Positions 33,201 through 45,400 of a stretch of DNA of 64,000 bases are shown piece by piece; within the stretch, counting starts at the first letter, position 1; the number at the start of each line of letters is the position of its first letter. The translations under genes and the position numbers were made by a program. The notes below the pieces were generated by a model, which was not told the origin of the DNA, ran no database searches, and was given only the letters and a program-made list of their open reading frames with translations. The stretch is from positions 372,001-436,000 of the forward strand of contig OZ025830.1 of NCBI GenBank assembly GCA_964019425.1. The letters run 5' to 3'. The stretch is from Flectonema sp. DT1601. Lineage: Eukaryota; Euglenozoa; Diplonemea; Diplonemida; Diplonemidae.

Positions 33201-36200
33201 AGCCAAATACCAACCTCCCAAGCCTGGCCTAGTAGTGATGTTACGATTCCCAAGTTCCAGGGAACCTTTTGAGTTATGTGTTTGGAAAGTTGTTTGCAAA
33301 TTTGTTGTAAAACCTGTACTCTCATTTTCCTCAATATAATTTGCTTACAAACTTTAAAATGATACACTTCCTCATCAAAACGGTAGAGTTCATCACATTT
33401 ATTGCAATGGTTTTCATCCTCGCTGAAAACTCGAATGTTTCCATTTAAATTTTTGAAATCTTTACACACTTCGTAGTCTTCTGCTGCGTCGTCTGCTAAC
33501 GTGTGATCAGATGAGTGACTCGTGAAGGATATGTGACTTTGAATTGAAGTAGGTTTCCTAGAAGGAAACCATGGACGTGAAGGTGCTAACAGTAAACTGC
33601 TACGAGTAGCTTCTGAGTCTGAAGTATCTGTTTCTTGTTTTGAAATGTTGCTAGTTTTTGAGACATTACTTGTAACTCTGATGAGGGGTCTGACAATTTC
33701 ACAATGTGACGACACCTTTAACAGTTGTGGATCATTATTATAACATTCACGTGATGTTGCTGACCTCGGGGATATTACTCGAAGTTCATCAGTTGGAGGT
33801 GTCTCTGCTTCAGATCTAGTTTCTGACTTGACTTTATCTCTCGATATAATACTGTACCTCGACAATCGATCTTTCGCAAATGATTGTGCAGCTGAAAGTG
33901 ATCTGTGACTGTGAGGCTCAATTACGATTGGTGATCCATTTGAAGTTTCTGGTATTCTAAATCTCTGACCACGACCAAGATCACCTCCACGTGGAGCGTA
34001 TCCACTTTTTAGTAATTCAGTTCTAATTAGTGACTCTTTGTGTCCTAATCCGAGTCTCTTCAAGTTTAACGAAGATGACAACACAAATGATCCACTACTA
34101 TCTTGGATCACTGTTGATCCTTTTTTTATTATGTTATGAGACATTGATAACGGTGGTGGGGGTTCGTCTTCGCTTGAGAGGTCAGAGTCGTCTCCGACTT
34201 GTTCTTTTTCAGCGTCTGATCTCATGTTCTGATCAAACGATTGAATTAAAATCGCTAAGAAAAGATTTAATATAACAAAGTCTCCGCAAATTACCAATAC
34301 CAAAAAGTAGAGACAATAAGCTACGTGGGCACCTCGCATGGCGTTCCACATAATTTCTACCCAATCGTCTCTGGTTAGAACTTGGAAAACAGTTAAGATC
34401 GACCAATAAAATGAATCAAACGTTGCTCTTGGCTTTCCCGTACATCGAAGATCATCAGGAGAACAGTCTTCTGGAAATAAGAATTGTCCTCCGAAAATTT
34501 GCATTCCAACGAGAGCTGCGCAAAATATATACAACAATATAATTACATTGAGGTAACCAGTATCAGACACCGCGTGTAATATAACTTCAACCAGATCTCT
34601 CAGCTCTCTAAAATTCTTCAGGAGTTTGAAAACTCTCAAAAGCCTCAATGCCCTAAACACTGAAACAGTACTATTTCCGTTTAATACAAATTCTAATATC
34701 GATAACAAAACCACACTACCATCAAGAACATTAAAAGGATCATGAAGGTACCCACGAACACCAGAAGCTGTCAGTTTCAGTAACATCTCTACGAAGAAGA
34801 TACCAGTCAGGACTATGTTGGCGTTGTCTAAAAATTTTGTCCAGACAGCTGGTTGTTGGTGGTGTTCAGATGCTAAAAACCCCGTATTCAAAACAATAAA
34901 AAAGATTATCGTTGGAGTAAAATACTGATGGCGAACAACGTACCAAGACCCCCAGCGTAATTTCATCCAAAGAAACGAAATTCCGGAACTCGGAATGTTT
35001 TGACTGTGATGCAAAACACTCAGCTGGTTTCCAAATGCAGAAAACGTTGAGATACGTGAATTGCGAGACTTGCTTGAACTTTCACCACTTGCAGTTTCCT
35101 GCCCCTCTCCATCATTTTCAACCATCAGTAACAATGCTTGTTCTTGTTTTTCTTGTAAAGACAACAAGAGCTGAATCTGTAACTCTTCTTCCTCTCGTCT
35201 TATTTTATCAAATTCCTCATTAATGACAGCCAATGCTAAATTTAATACGAAATAAGAACCGAGTACCACGAGTAATATAAAGTATAAACAACCCAAATCA
35301 CTACTAACGTCTTGAACTATGTACATTATATCAACCCAACCCTCGAGGGTTAAACATTGAAATACGGCGAGAACGGCATAGCCGAAATGGTCAAAGTTAG
35401 TGAATCCATAATTTGGATTACTTCGAGTGTTAACGCACTCATAACCAGATTCACAGGGTCTACCAAAGAGGTATCCCAAAGATAAGAACGCAGATGCATC
35501 AGTACAAAAACTTTCCCAATCAACTCTATGTCCCGGTGGCTCATATTCTCCAGCAGTTCTACACCCGCAGGTATTATTTTTTTTATTGGGTAATAGACAC
35601 GATTCGACAATACCATCTGTCACCACTGTCTCTTGACAACAACTGTCATTAGGAAGACAACAACTCGGTACATTATCAACACCAACTTCTTTGGGAATAC
35701 AAGTTTCATTTTGATTTATTGATTGGCACCGATAGGTAAATTTTCCAGCCCACAATTGAACGCCAAGAATTCCAAAAATTGAAAATAAAAATGCCGCTAA
35801 AACTAAAACATTAACCAGTTTGTGAAGAGAGTGCAGCAGTCCATTAACAATGTTTTTAAGCCCCTGAATTCCGTTAATTGATCGAAGTGGTCTGAGGACA
35901 CGAAGAGTTCGTATGGCTGTGTAATTACCAAATGAAGGAACGAACGACAAAAATGAAAATGTCACAATCACGAAATCCAACCGATTCCAACCAGTACGTA
36001 GATACGATCCGGGGTGTAATACGAACCCAAGAGAGTAAACCTTCAGCAACAACTCAACAAAGAAACAAGCAGCAAAAAAGTATTCCATTTTCCTTAAATA
36101 TGGCGGTTGTTCACTTACTGGATCATCAAGAGCCAGAAAGATACAATTCCCAAATATCAACACCACTATCAATATCTCAAAGGCTCTGTGATGGGTTAAA

Positions 36201-36436
36201 TAGAATACGGCTCGACGAGGATTAAAGTCATCTGAAGTGTCTTCGGGAACAGATTCAAAAAGGAAACAAGATCTGTAATTTAATGCTACTCTGTCTCTCT
36301 CATGTTTGGTTTCAAATTTCTGTTCTGCGATATCTTCAAGCGCTTGGATGGTTTCTTCATCATGAAATACCTCCGATAAGCAAACACTACTTCTCTCACT
36401 CGGTGACCTCCCACCGTGTGATGTAATTTTTCCCAT
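30256..36436 (-). CDS. Four-domain voltage-gated calcium-type channel with PDZ-like insert
   Basis: Three exons (36436-30914, 30846-30704, 30637-30256) join over 67- and 66-nt introns, giving 2015 residues. Four homologous six-helix domains are clear. Each S4 has Arg every third residue, for example RTLRVLRPLR in domain I and RVFRVFRVMRILR in domain IV. Pore-loop residues read TLEGW, TRDDW, TLELW and TGENW, an E/D/E/E filter, which points to calcium. Exon 2 encodes the conserved post-IVS6 segment FIEIWADFDPDAT, and exon 3 an IQ-like Arg-rich helix, a possible calmodulin site. The II-III linker is long and Ser-rich and contains a PDZ-like domain near residues 1095-1165. It probably sits in the plasma or flagellar membrane. 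The family call is very firm. Confidence 0.95.
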
Positions 36437-37593
36437 AACATCTCATTAGGAAGTACATTGACTATCTTGAGTCATATTAGAGATCTCTGTAAATGTGAAA
36501 TAAATACTTACGAAGGTGCAATAAGTTAAGCAATTTGCGCTCAAAAAGTAGGTTTTTTTGTTCTACGCAGGTAGCGCGGGAAGTGCTAATGTTCTTTGAA
36601 AGTAGCACGACTTCCCCTGACAGGGGTTTTTTTTTAATAAAAAAAAAAAAAAAAAAAAAAAGCAAGAAATAATAAAAATACTGGTAACGGTAACGATACA
36701 GCAACAACAAGCAAACAACCTGGGTCGGGGGAGTAGTGAAGAAATTAAAGAAAATAAAATAAAAAAACAATCAAATCATCTCCCAGAACGTGTATATTTT
36801 TTTTTTTTTTAAACTCGCAAATGAAATAATTAAATAAAAATAAAAATATATAATAAAAATTCAAAAAAAAAAGAAAACTTCCCTCTTAATTAAGTTGAAG
36901 GAAGCATATTGAACATTTGCAGTCTTACAAGATCGTAAACAGTTCAAAGAGGTCATCTCAAAGAGGCCCCAGGAGAATAAAAAAGATCGAGCGAAACGCA
37001 GTGTCAGAGTCGGCTGTCCCCCCAACTTGCAACGCACTTTCTGAGGACTCTTTTTATCTATCAGAGAGGCGTTTGGAAGGAAAAGTCGATTCGTTCTTAT
37101 TCTTTTTTTTTTTTTTTTTAAGTGTCATATATTGGAAAAGAGGGGAAAGACTGTTTGATTAGGTTCATACGAATATAAATTTCTGTATTGTATCAGAGCT
37201 CAATAATAAAATTAAAAAAAAACTCATGACACAGTGACTAAAATGTTAATGCAGGCTAACACTCTGCAATTGACGTACTTGCTCTACATTATAATAAATG
37301 TTTCTAACTTAGCTGCATACATGTCTCTTTTTCCGTGTTGTCATTCAGTGCAGTACGGAATCGAATTATTCAATTACGAATTAATCGTGAGCCCTGAGAA
37401 ACCAAAACCAGAGTATAGTGTAATACGGCAGAGTATATATTGGAAAAGAGGGGGGTGGAAAAAAAAAAAAGTATTCAGGAACGATTCCCACAGATTGTTA
37501 CCCATTTTGCCATAAAAAGAGAGTAGGGAGAATTTGTTTGTCCAGCGAATACAATGCAAATTGTAATGAAAAAAAAAAAAAACAAACCGAAAC

Positions 37594-37628
<35 letters not shown>

Positions 37629-37880
37629 AACAGGACAAAAAGGATAATTTTTTTTAATTTTATAATTTAAGAAAAGGAGAAAGAAAAAAAAACTCATATC
37701 AGGTAATTAGAAAAAAATAAAAATAAAAAACCACCTATTATACATCAAGCAAACTGGGAGTGACTTCCACTCCAGAATACAAAAAAAAAAAAAAAAAACT
37801 CCATGGAGATGACCAGTTGATCGCGAATACTGATATTATAATTATAAATAAGAAGGCAAACAACCAAGTAACAGAAACAA
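36437..37880. other. Intergenic between kinesin and channel genes
   Basis: No gene is seen in 1.4 kb. A tracts lie near 36637-36661, 37597-37625 and 37779-37797, and T tracts near 36798 and 37104. Small frames (for example 36917-37162 and 37234-37515) have no recognisable motif and end in homopolymer translations. TATATTGGAAAAGAGG occurs twice, near 37130 and 37435, as a small direct repeat. Confidence 0.55.
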
Positions 37881-39920
37881 TCATCTGTTGGTATTGGTAC
37901 TGCTTCCAGTACCTGGCTTCCTACTAACGTCCTGGTTGTTGAGCTTAAACTTCGTTGAAATAAACTCCTCCTCCTGAAGGTGAAGTTTGAATTGTCTTAA
38001 CCTCCCTCGTAGGTCTCCAACTTTCTGTTTTTTTTTTTTTTTTTTTTTTTTTTGATGATATATTTCCCATAAAACATAATTACAACAAACCGATGACATC
38101 TGCTTCAGTTGGCTGTCAAGGTTTCGAATGTATTCGTCGATGCTGCTGCCTGGCTGATCGACGACAGTTAGTTCTCTCATTTCGAGTTTTATTATTTCCA
38201 TAACATCATCGATGTGTTTTCTATGATTGGAGATCATGTCTTCTTCCTCTTCAAGTATTATTGTTATCAATTCTTCATGTCGTTGTTCTAAGGCTACCTT
38301 TCCCATCTCAGCTACTGGAGCTTGTTGAAGACCTGCTTGAGTGTTCTGAGACTTTCTTACCCTTCGGGGATCCTTATTAATTGGGTGTGTCTCTGGAGAG
38401 ACTGATCGTTGAGCTGTAATAGGAGATACGTCTCTAGAATTGGATCCTCGCTTCAGTTCCTTAACCCTATCAGCGTATCGTAAAGTGTTTAGTGTGTGCT
38501 CACAGTTTGCTGAGCTGGGAGAGACGCATGCGATCATCGCTGTTTTTGAATTTCCTATAAACGAATCTCTTAAGACTTCTGTAAGTTTTGATCCTCTAAA
38601 TGGAACATGTTTATGACCATGGTCTAATGAACGAATACATTCCTTTAGAGCTAAGAGTGATTTATTAATAGCAGCTCCTTCCATTCTCGTTACCCTGTCG
38701 CTGTTCAGAGTGTCGGCTCCTCGTTCAGATCCTGCCAAATCGATGAAAGTAAATTTTCCAACCATTTCTGGTTTCTTCTTCATAGCGGGAGATACACTCA
38801 TAATGTTTATAGCTAGGATTGCATGACTTCTTGATGAGTCGGTATTCGCACTTGTTGATCCCGCAGCGCGTACTTCATTACCTGCTTCAATAATTTTCAT
38901 CAAATCACTAACAGTCGGACAACGATGTTCAGTTAGTCCACAAATATTAACCTGACCCTTGGCATCTTCTCTGGCATGTAGTAGTTTTCTTTCTTGAAGA
39001 AGATCGTATAACTTCCCTCCATAAATCTCATATTGATTACAAGTAATGTATTGGTTGGGTGATAATCTTTTAAAGATATCTTGTGATCCAAGAAGATAAA
39101 GACCTTTTTGATTGTCTTTCCCCATCATAGTATGTGTCTTTCCAGAGCCAGTCTGACCATAAGCAAAACAGGTTGCTCGACCACCATCAAAAACTGTGTC
39201 TACTAGAGGTGCTGCTGTTCTGAGGTAGACTTCTTCGTTTGTTGTGATGTCGTCGAGGACTTCATCGAAGACCAGTTGATGTCTTTCTACGTATGTTGTT
39301 AAGTCGACTCTTACTTTCGTCTCGAGTACTGTCAGGGATTGATCATTGTCTGTTACTAGAATATTATTTTCTTTTTTCGATTCTTCAGATTTCAACATCG
39401 GTCGTTTTCTAACACAAACGACAATCCTTTTATTATTTCGTGTTGAGACTTTATTAGGATCAGAGTATTTATATCCGTCAGTCTTCTTACGAGACACTGA
39501 AGACCCGGGTCCAGAATTGAGTTTTGATGCTTTGACCGTTCCAAGACGACCACCATTATGAATTGTTGAGTTGTCATGAGTTGGATACGAAGTAGAAATA
39601 TCATCGAGAGAGAATAAACCATCACCTTGAGCATCACCATAGTTGAGAGGCATTGCAGCACACTGAGCTAACATCACACGATCATTCTGTTCTTTGACTC
39701 CTTGAGACGGTATCGATCTCTGAATTTTCTCTCTCTTCACCATCTGAATTAACTCAAAAAGCCTCCTTCTCTCAGCCATATTAGTCACACCAACTGAACT
39801 ATAATCTTGCATTGTCAATGATGTCAATTTGTTCAAGTCGAGACCTATTTTTTTAAACGCCTGCAGATGCTGACCAAGACCAGATCTCGTCAGCCATGTA
39901 GCCAGCAGTTCATCCGACAT
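37881..39920 (-). CDS. Kinesin-13 with N-terminal SAM domain (KIF24-like)
   Basis: Two exons (39920-38091 and 38024-37881) around a 66-nt intron give 657 residues. Residues 1-64 form a SAM domain ([14 protein letters not shown] and following). The motor domain spans about 164-505, with P-loop GQTGSGKT at 255-262, switch I NTDSSRSH and switch [10 protein letters not shown]. The segment VRVDLTTY before the first strand corresponds to the kinesin-13 neck-proximal motif. After splicing the C-terminus reads LQEEEFIS, as in other kinesin-13 proteins. Kinesin-13 proteins depolymerise microtubule ends; SAM-bearing KIF24 acts at centrioles and cilia in animals. The intron is a multiple of three without stops, so retention would insert 22 residues including a Lys8 run. 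Confidence 0.9.
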   Translation of the reverse strand: MSDELLATWLTRSGLGQHLQAFKKIGLDLNKLTSLTMQDYSSVGVTNMAERRRLFELIQMVKREKIQRSIPSQGVKEQNDRVMLAQCAAMPLNYGDAQGDGLFSLDDISTSYPTHDNSTIHNGGRLGTVKASKLNSGPGSSVSRKKTDGYKYSDPNKVSTRNNKRIVVCVRKRPMLKSEESKKENNILVTDNDQSLTVLETKVRVDLTTYVERHQLVFDEVLDDITTNEEVYLRTAAPLVDTVFDGGRATCFAYGQTGSGKTHTMMGKDNQKGLYLLGSQDIFKRLSPNQYITCNQYEIYGGKLYDLLQERKLLHAREDAKGQVNICGLTEHRCPTVSDLMKIIEAGNEVRAAGSTSANTDSSRSHAILAINIMSVSPAMKKKPEMVGKFTFIDLAGSERGADTLNSDRVTRMEGAAINKSLLALKECIRSLDHGHKHVPFRGSKLTEVLRDSFIGNSKTAMIACVSPSSANCEHTLNTLRYADRVKELKRGSNSRDVSPITAQRSVSPETHPINKDPRRVRKSQNTQAGLQQAPVAEMGKVALEQRHEELITIILEEEEDMISNHRKHIDDVMEIIKLEMRELTVVDQPGSSIDEYIRNLDSQLKQMSSVCCNYVLWEIYHQKKKKKKKKQKVGDLRGRLRQFKLHLQEEEFISTKFKLNNQDVSRKPGTGSSTNTNR
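38025..38090 (-). other. In-frame intron of the kinesin gene with a 27-29 base poly(A)
   Basis: Donor GTTTGT at 38090, acceptor CAG at 38027-38025, with a poly(A) tract (sense strand) running straight into the acceptor. Removing it restores the kinesin-13 C-terminal consensus. It contains no in-frame stop codon. Confidence 0.8.
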
Positions 39921-40263
39921 ATGAACTTGATGTAAAAAACCCTCAAAGGGGAGGGCACCCTTTTGTTTGTATAAACTATGTTATTGTTTTTTTTTTTAGT
40001 CAATTAATAAAAAATAAGAAAGTTTTACACTATGGGGTCTGCTGCTGACCAACTTTTTTGCCATGTTCTTTTTTTTGAAGAATTATGTTTTAATATAAAT
40101 AACTTTCTAAACTCATAATAACAGCAAAAAGGCCGAAAACGCCTATTTCTTGATGACAAACGAACGGGGACAGCGGGGGTAAGGGAAGTGCTAAAAAAAG
40201 TGATCGGTAAAAAATACTACGTAACAATTTATAATAAAAATATAAAGTAACCAACTGATGGCC
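39921..40263. other. Intergenic between NOC3 and kinesin genes
   Basis: 343 bp without a gene. It must hold the 3' UTR of NOC3 and the leader of the kinesin. A T-rich stretch lies just upstream of the kinesin start on the sense strand. Confidence 0.6.
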
Positions 40264-42144
40264 TTATGCCGATTCCATTGCTGGCGCAGGTGTCGATTTC
40301 GGTCGTTTGACTGCAGCAGATGAGTCCTCGTCGTCGTCGTCAGCTACGCGTTTCAATTCAATTTTAGCTAAGCGTTGCATCTCTGATCGTTTTTTTAACA
40401 TGACTCTATCCATTCTCTTGTTTTGTTCAGCTGGAAGAGGTTTGAAATCACCCTGAGAAACATCATATAGCTTCACTCCTCTCTCAAAGGTGAATCCCAT
40501 TAAAGTTCCAGCATGAGCTCCAAATTTTGACTTCTGTCCATTTGACAGAATTCCTTTGTGATTACGGAGCACAGTAGCAGCATATTCTCTAACAAACGGA
40601 TGGTATGATTTTCTCAACAGTGTAGTCTCCCAAGATAAACTTGACAAGGCGTTCACATGATCAGGTGATTCCGCATGTGCGTCATAAGCAACTCCAAGTG
40701 TGTCATCACCTCCGTCATGAATGACTCCAATACTTGGATATTTCAACATACAGGTATGTACAAAACTTATTATCGAAGCACTAATATAAGGAGGGCATTG
40801 CAGTGATATGATTTCAAGTTTACGACAGAATGCTGCGATTCTCTTCAAGGCAACCTTCTTTGGTACCAAAAGTAATAATTTACAAGCCGTCAATGCTAAT
40901 GTTGATCTCTCCTGTCGTTCTTTTAGAGTATTTCTTGGTGGATCCATTTTATTATTTTTAGTACGTCCAGGAGCAAACATTGAAACGACAGTTGTTTGGT
41001 CGTCATGAGGAGTTGAGTGCTCGTCTTCTTCTGCCTTATCAACTCGGGAGGCGTCGTCATGCTGGGAACTAACGTCGAATGCCTGAGGCAAAACTCGATA
41101 TAAGAACTCATAGTATGGAGCGATATCAATTGACATCCCACCTCCACCGTCTGTCGCACTACATTGAATTTGAATTTGCTGAGCTAAAGTAGCAACAGTA
41201 ATGATTCCGTTGAGTTTAGTAGCAGTTGTGGTTGCATCAGATTCCATTACATCTTGAATCGCTTTTAAAAGTAAATCAAACAAAGAATGATCAATCAAAT
41301 TAGCAAATTTTGCCAACCCTTCCATAGTCGGAGCTAATATCATGCTCTGTCTGTAACGAGAAGTTGATTTCTTTGCTGCTTCTATTGCTCTTAAGAATGT
41401 AGTTATAACCTTGTTAAGCATATTAGTTTGCAACTGAGCCTGTTGAACTCTGCTGAGCTTAGCCTCACCGTGGGATGATATCTTGGCGAGTTCCTTGTCT
41501 CTTTTTTTTTCAGATTGGAGAAGTTTCTTTTCACGACTGATATCACGAGCATGGATGTCGATAACTCGAAGTCTTACATACATGAGTGATTGAATAAGTC
41601 TGTGGTTTACTGAAGCACCTCTATCTTTAACAGAGTCACTGATACATTGAAGACAACTGAGAGTAGCGTCTGTTGGAGTTGGAGCAGAGAGAAGATCTCT
41701 AACACATGCGATGCACATATTTGCGAGTTTTGGAACACGAGAATTAGCTCTGTCAACAATAATGTCGATAACTGCACTTCCAAAGTTAAAGTCTTGTGCG
41801 ACTGGTAGGAGTTCGCAGAGACAACTGACAGCAACCATTTGTGTGTCGTCACTCTTTTTGTGTGAAAGCGATACCAAATTTCCTAAAAACTTTCGATAAT
41901 AAAATAAAATGGTTTGTTCAACACTTTGAAGACTTCTGACTTCTTTGCTTTGCATTTGTCCCTTTTCTGCTTCAGTCAATTCTTTTATTCTATAACCGGG
42001 TAGGATGTCACCAAATATTTCTGCTTCATCTCGCAAGTTCTTTGCTGCATCTCCGATACTTGTCACTTCTCTCTTGTGAATTGCTCGCAGTTGCTTTAAT
42101 CTGCCGAGAGTGTATGAGTGAGCATCTCCATGGTCCCGCTCCAT
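40264..42144 (-). CDS. NOC3: Nucleolar complex protein 3 (NOC3/NOC3L), ribosome biogenesis factor
   Basis: A single exon of 626 residues. Near residues 45-90 the signature DILPGYRIKELTEAEK, followed by SKEVRSLQSVEQ, is that of NOC3. HEAT-like helices follow, including KKDKELA-type Lys-rich stretches near 215 and FLRAIEAA near 255. The C-terminus has a short Asp run and a basic KRPK segment, a likely nuclear signal. NOC3 joins NOC2 in the complex that moves pre-60S particles from nucleolus to nucleoplasm, and in yeast also contributes to replication initiation. The ATG directly follows a poly(A) tract of about 22 bases. The protein is slightly short compared with yeast and animal NOC3, so a further 5' exon cannot be excluded. 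Confidence 0.85.
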   Translation of the reverse strand: MERDHGDAHSYTLGRLKQLRAIHKREVTSIGDAAKNLRDEAEIFGDILPGYRIKELTEAEKGQMQSKEVRSLQSVEQTILFYYRKFLGNLVSLSHKKSDDTQMVAVSCLCELLPVAQDFNFGSAVIDIIVDRANSRVPKLANMCIACVRDLLSAPTPTDATLSCLQCISDSVKDRGASVNHRLIQSLMYVRLRVIDIHARDISREKKLLQSEKKRDKELAKISSHGEAKLSRVQQAQLQTNMLNKVITTFLRAIEAAKKSTSRYRQSMILAPTMEGLAKFANLIDHSLFDLLLKAIQDVMESDATTTATKLNGIITVATLAQQIQIQCSATDGGGGMSIDIAPYYEFLYRVLPQAFDVSSQHDDASRVDKAEEDEHSTPHDDQTTVVSMFAPGRTKNNKMDPPRNTLKERQERSTLALTACKLLLLVPKKVALKRIAAFCRKLEIISLQCPPYISASIISFVHTCMLKYPSIGVIHDGGDDTLGVAYDAHAESPDHVNALSSLSWETTLLRKSYHPFVREYAATVLRNHKGILSNGQKSKFGAHAGTLMGFTFERGVKLYDVSQGDFKPLPAEQNKRMDRVMLKKRSEMQRLAKIELKRVADDDDEDSSAAVKRPKSTPAPAMESA

Positions 42145-42439
42145 TTTTTTTTTTTTTTTTTTTTTACTTTAATTCTTGTGTTTTAGAAAGAATAATAAAA
42201 AACATTGCTGTACCCTTCACTAAAGAATAATTTGAAATCACCTGAACGTCCCCACCCCCACCCACCACACCTCATGTCTCTACTTAAATAAAACCTGCTG
42301 TAATTATAAGTACAACGATAAAGATTGCAGCAATTTATCAGAACAAATCTCTGAGTTGCAAGAAGAGGGCAGGTGAAATATCAAATGGAAGATTGGTCGC
42401 TTTAAAATAAAAAAAAAAAAATGCGAACGATTAGGGAAT
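42145..42439. other. Intergenic between Furry-like and NOC3 genes
   Basis: 295 bp. A T tract of about 20 bases (42145-42165) abuts the NOC3 start codon, so the NOC3 leader would be A-rich. No gene is seen. Confidence 0.6.
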
Positions 42440-45400
42440 TTAAATATCATTTTTTAGTACAGTCGTTCGCATGTTATTAAAGATTGATTCATATCTGTGA
42501 AGAACTGAAACTCTTCTCGATATGTTGCTTCCTTGTCGAAGCAGTCCGTTAGAATATGACCAACAATCAGAAGACAATCTAACGATGATTTTATTTTTTA
42601 TATTCTCAGCCGTCAACAACATCGATATCTCAGACATAATCAACTCAACATGAGATGCAGAATACAACTGGACATCAGTTGGAAGTGATAAAGAACAAGG
42701 ACGTACTAAACAACAGAGAACCCCACGAGTTGACATAACAAGTAATGAGTTCACGAGATTGCTTTCTAAAATAATATTTTCACAACGTTCGTAGAATTGA
42801 TCGTCAACAACATCAAAAGAATCTGATGAAACATCAGACTCAGTATCGCTGTGATCAGATGACGAATCAAACTCTTGTTGAGATTCCTTCGCGAAGTTAT
42901 CAACAGTTGAAAGAAAATCAAAATCTCCATCAAATCGATTATATCTTCCTATCCCAACATCACTAACATCAGTACCCGTCACATCATCAGTCTCATCTAA
43001 AGATAAGTCATCATTGATGTTCTTACATCCTAATTTATCATCTTCATCATTATATTGAAGTATACCTTTAGATAAACCTGTGTAGGTAGATGACGGAGGG
43101 TCAATCTTCAATCCCTCTTGTTGATCATTAACCTTTACAGATCTCCTTAAATAACCGTGAAGAACCATAGAAACTGCTGCTGGTGAGGTTTCTTCTGATG
43201 AGAGTATCAGCGTCCCCGGAGGATTCGATTTTTTAAATATCATTCCTGAAGAAGGCTTCTCTCTGAGCGCTGCTAAACTCAAGCATCTCGCAGCATGAGA
43301 TTGTGAAGCGCCCTGTGGATGATGTACGTTATTGAAGAGATGATAGATTCGGAATCTGTAACTGTACAGAAAAATATTAAAAAAACTAACATACCGATAG
43401 TGAAGGCAACAACACTAACAGAGGTGTAAGTGATGTCGATGAGACTCCAACCTTCTGTAGGGCTGGCGTCATTAAGAGGTGAGCAGTGATACGTAATACC
43501 CAAGGCAGTACACTCTGTTGTGATAGAGAAGTTAATATAATTCGGAGAGATGAGGACTCGTCAAGTTCTCTTAACAAGAATATTTACAAACCTCAGATAA
43601 CATAGCCTCTGACTTGACTAAGTGGGTGTACAGTTCCATGACCTCATAATCGTTAACAATATAACCCCCCCAAATCTTATCTGAGAGAGCTTCAGTTAAT
43701 CGATGCATTGTATCAGTAGTACTTCTCAATGGTTTGTTAGACCTTTGAGTTATTGAAACACCAATTGGTCCTTCGCAAACAGATGCGAGAGTACTCAACA
43801 TTGCTCTGTTTGGTAGTTAAATATAATCTAAAGAAGGAAAGGGTGATGTTCACTATTCAAAAATACATACCCAGGTGCCGAATGAACATTATACCGTATA
43901 CCAATCTCTGGAAGTAGAGCAGCAACAATAAGAGCTTGATAATGAGGTGTTGATGCTTTTGGTAACCAACAATGAATGTGTGAAACTAAAACTACTAACA
44001 AAGACACGAGAATATCATTAACGTCAACAGGTACTAAGTATAATTGAGACAACACACTCCGAAGGATAGCAATGACCCGAGGGGCTTCAAAGTGAGCAGC
44101 ACTAATAGAAAGTCTTGGAATGCATTTGATAGCTGACTGAGCGCAGAGTTTAACCAACTCTGGTATGGATGTACACTTTACCAACAGTAACACTGTCCAG
44201 ACGATGTCTTTATCGCAGTTACTGAAAGCGGTTGATTCCGTTATCGATAAAACATTACTCATCAGTTGTAAACAGAAATCACCATCACCTTCTTCTCCAG
44301 CTACTAAATAAGCTTCCAACAACAATACTATTCTCTTATCAGCAAATTCACTGTCAGCTGCGTAGCTTAACTTATCAGACAACGCTTGATAAACCATTAA
44401 AGATGTTTTTCTTATATTACCCCATCCTCCGATTACAGCTGTTGGTATCTTACAGATCTCCAACGCCGTTATGACCCATGATCTGAACAGGTTTATATCC
44501 ATTGGTTGAGATGAGATTACAAGTAATATGAATGGTTCTGTCACTTGTAAGTCAGTTCCTGTTCTTATTGTTAGTAAATCAATAAAAGACGACCTACAAC
44601 GTTGTAAATCTTTTGATGCTGTCAACGAACAACAACTATCATTAATAAAAAATTTTAATAACTTCCTACTCGCGATATTAATAGGTTTAAGAAAATGATT
44701 AAGACCAACGACAGCAGCAGCATGGATTATTGAATGAAGCTTCGACAAATAAACTGATTTCGAAACTCTCAACAATATTTCAGACAATAAAAATATCGCT
44801 GCAGACGCCCTGATAAAATACGAATGCTCAGCACGTGATGCGTTGTTCTTTATTGGAGTGACATGCAACAAATTAACAATAAGATGCGCAGTGTCGTCAA
44901 CAGTGCTGGTTGGAAGCAGTCTGAGTGCAATACTTGCTAAGCTTAGTGCCTTTTTTTTTTTTTTTTTTTTTTTTCGTTTATTTTTTTTTCTAAAAAGAAA
45001 TTTCAAAAAGAAATATAACAACATACTTGTCTTCGGTGAGAGTTTCCAGGTGGGCAAACTAATGCTACTTCCGCCTCACTTTCGATGTATCTCTGACTGT
45101 AGCTTACTATTCTTGTGACTATAGAGGAATAACATGGAAGACTTTTCCAAATACCAGACACGATGTGTGGATACGCTGGATAACACTTTTCAGTTAGCGA
45201 TATAAATTCATCGACGTCAGTGTAATCTAATTTTATAAAAGGCGACCAATAAGTTAGAATTGAAAGCAAAGCGACCTGTCTTGCAGATTGAAGCTTAGGA
45301 ATCCTCTCTCGAACCAACGGGACTAAAACAAGACCAGCTTCTGGGAGGTATCTCGCGAGAAGCTTTATCGTTTTCTTGACATAAGAGTGGTCATACATTC

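Noticed and set aside
37374-37697. Minus-strand frame of 107 codons
   Set aside because: It consists mainly of Phe runs from poly(T) tracts and has no credible coding pattern.
38028-38090. Kinesin C-terminus with a Lys8 insertion as the main product
   Set aside because: The segment has a donor and acceptor like other introns here, and removing it restores the kinesin-13 C-terminal consensus. Retention is kept only as a side possibility.
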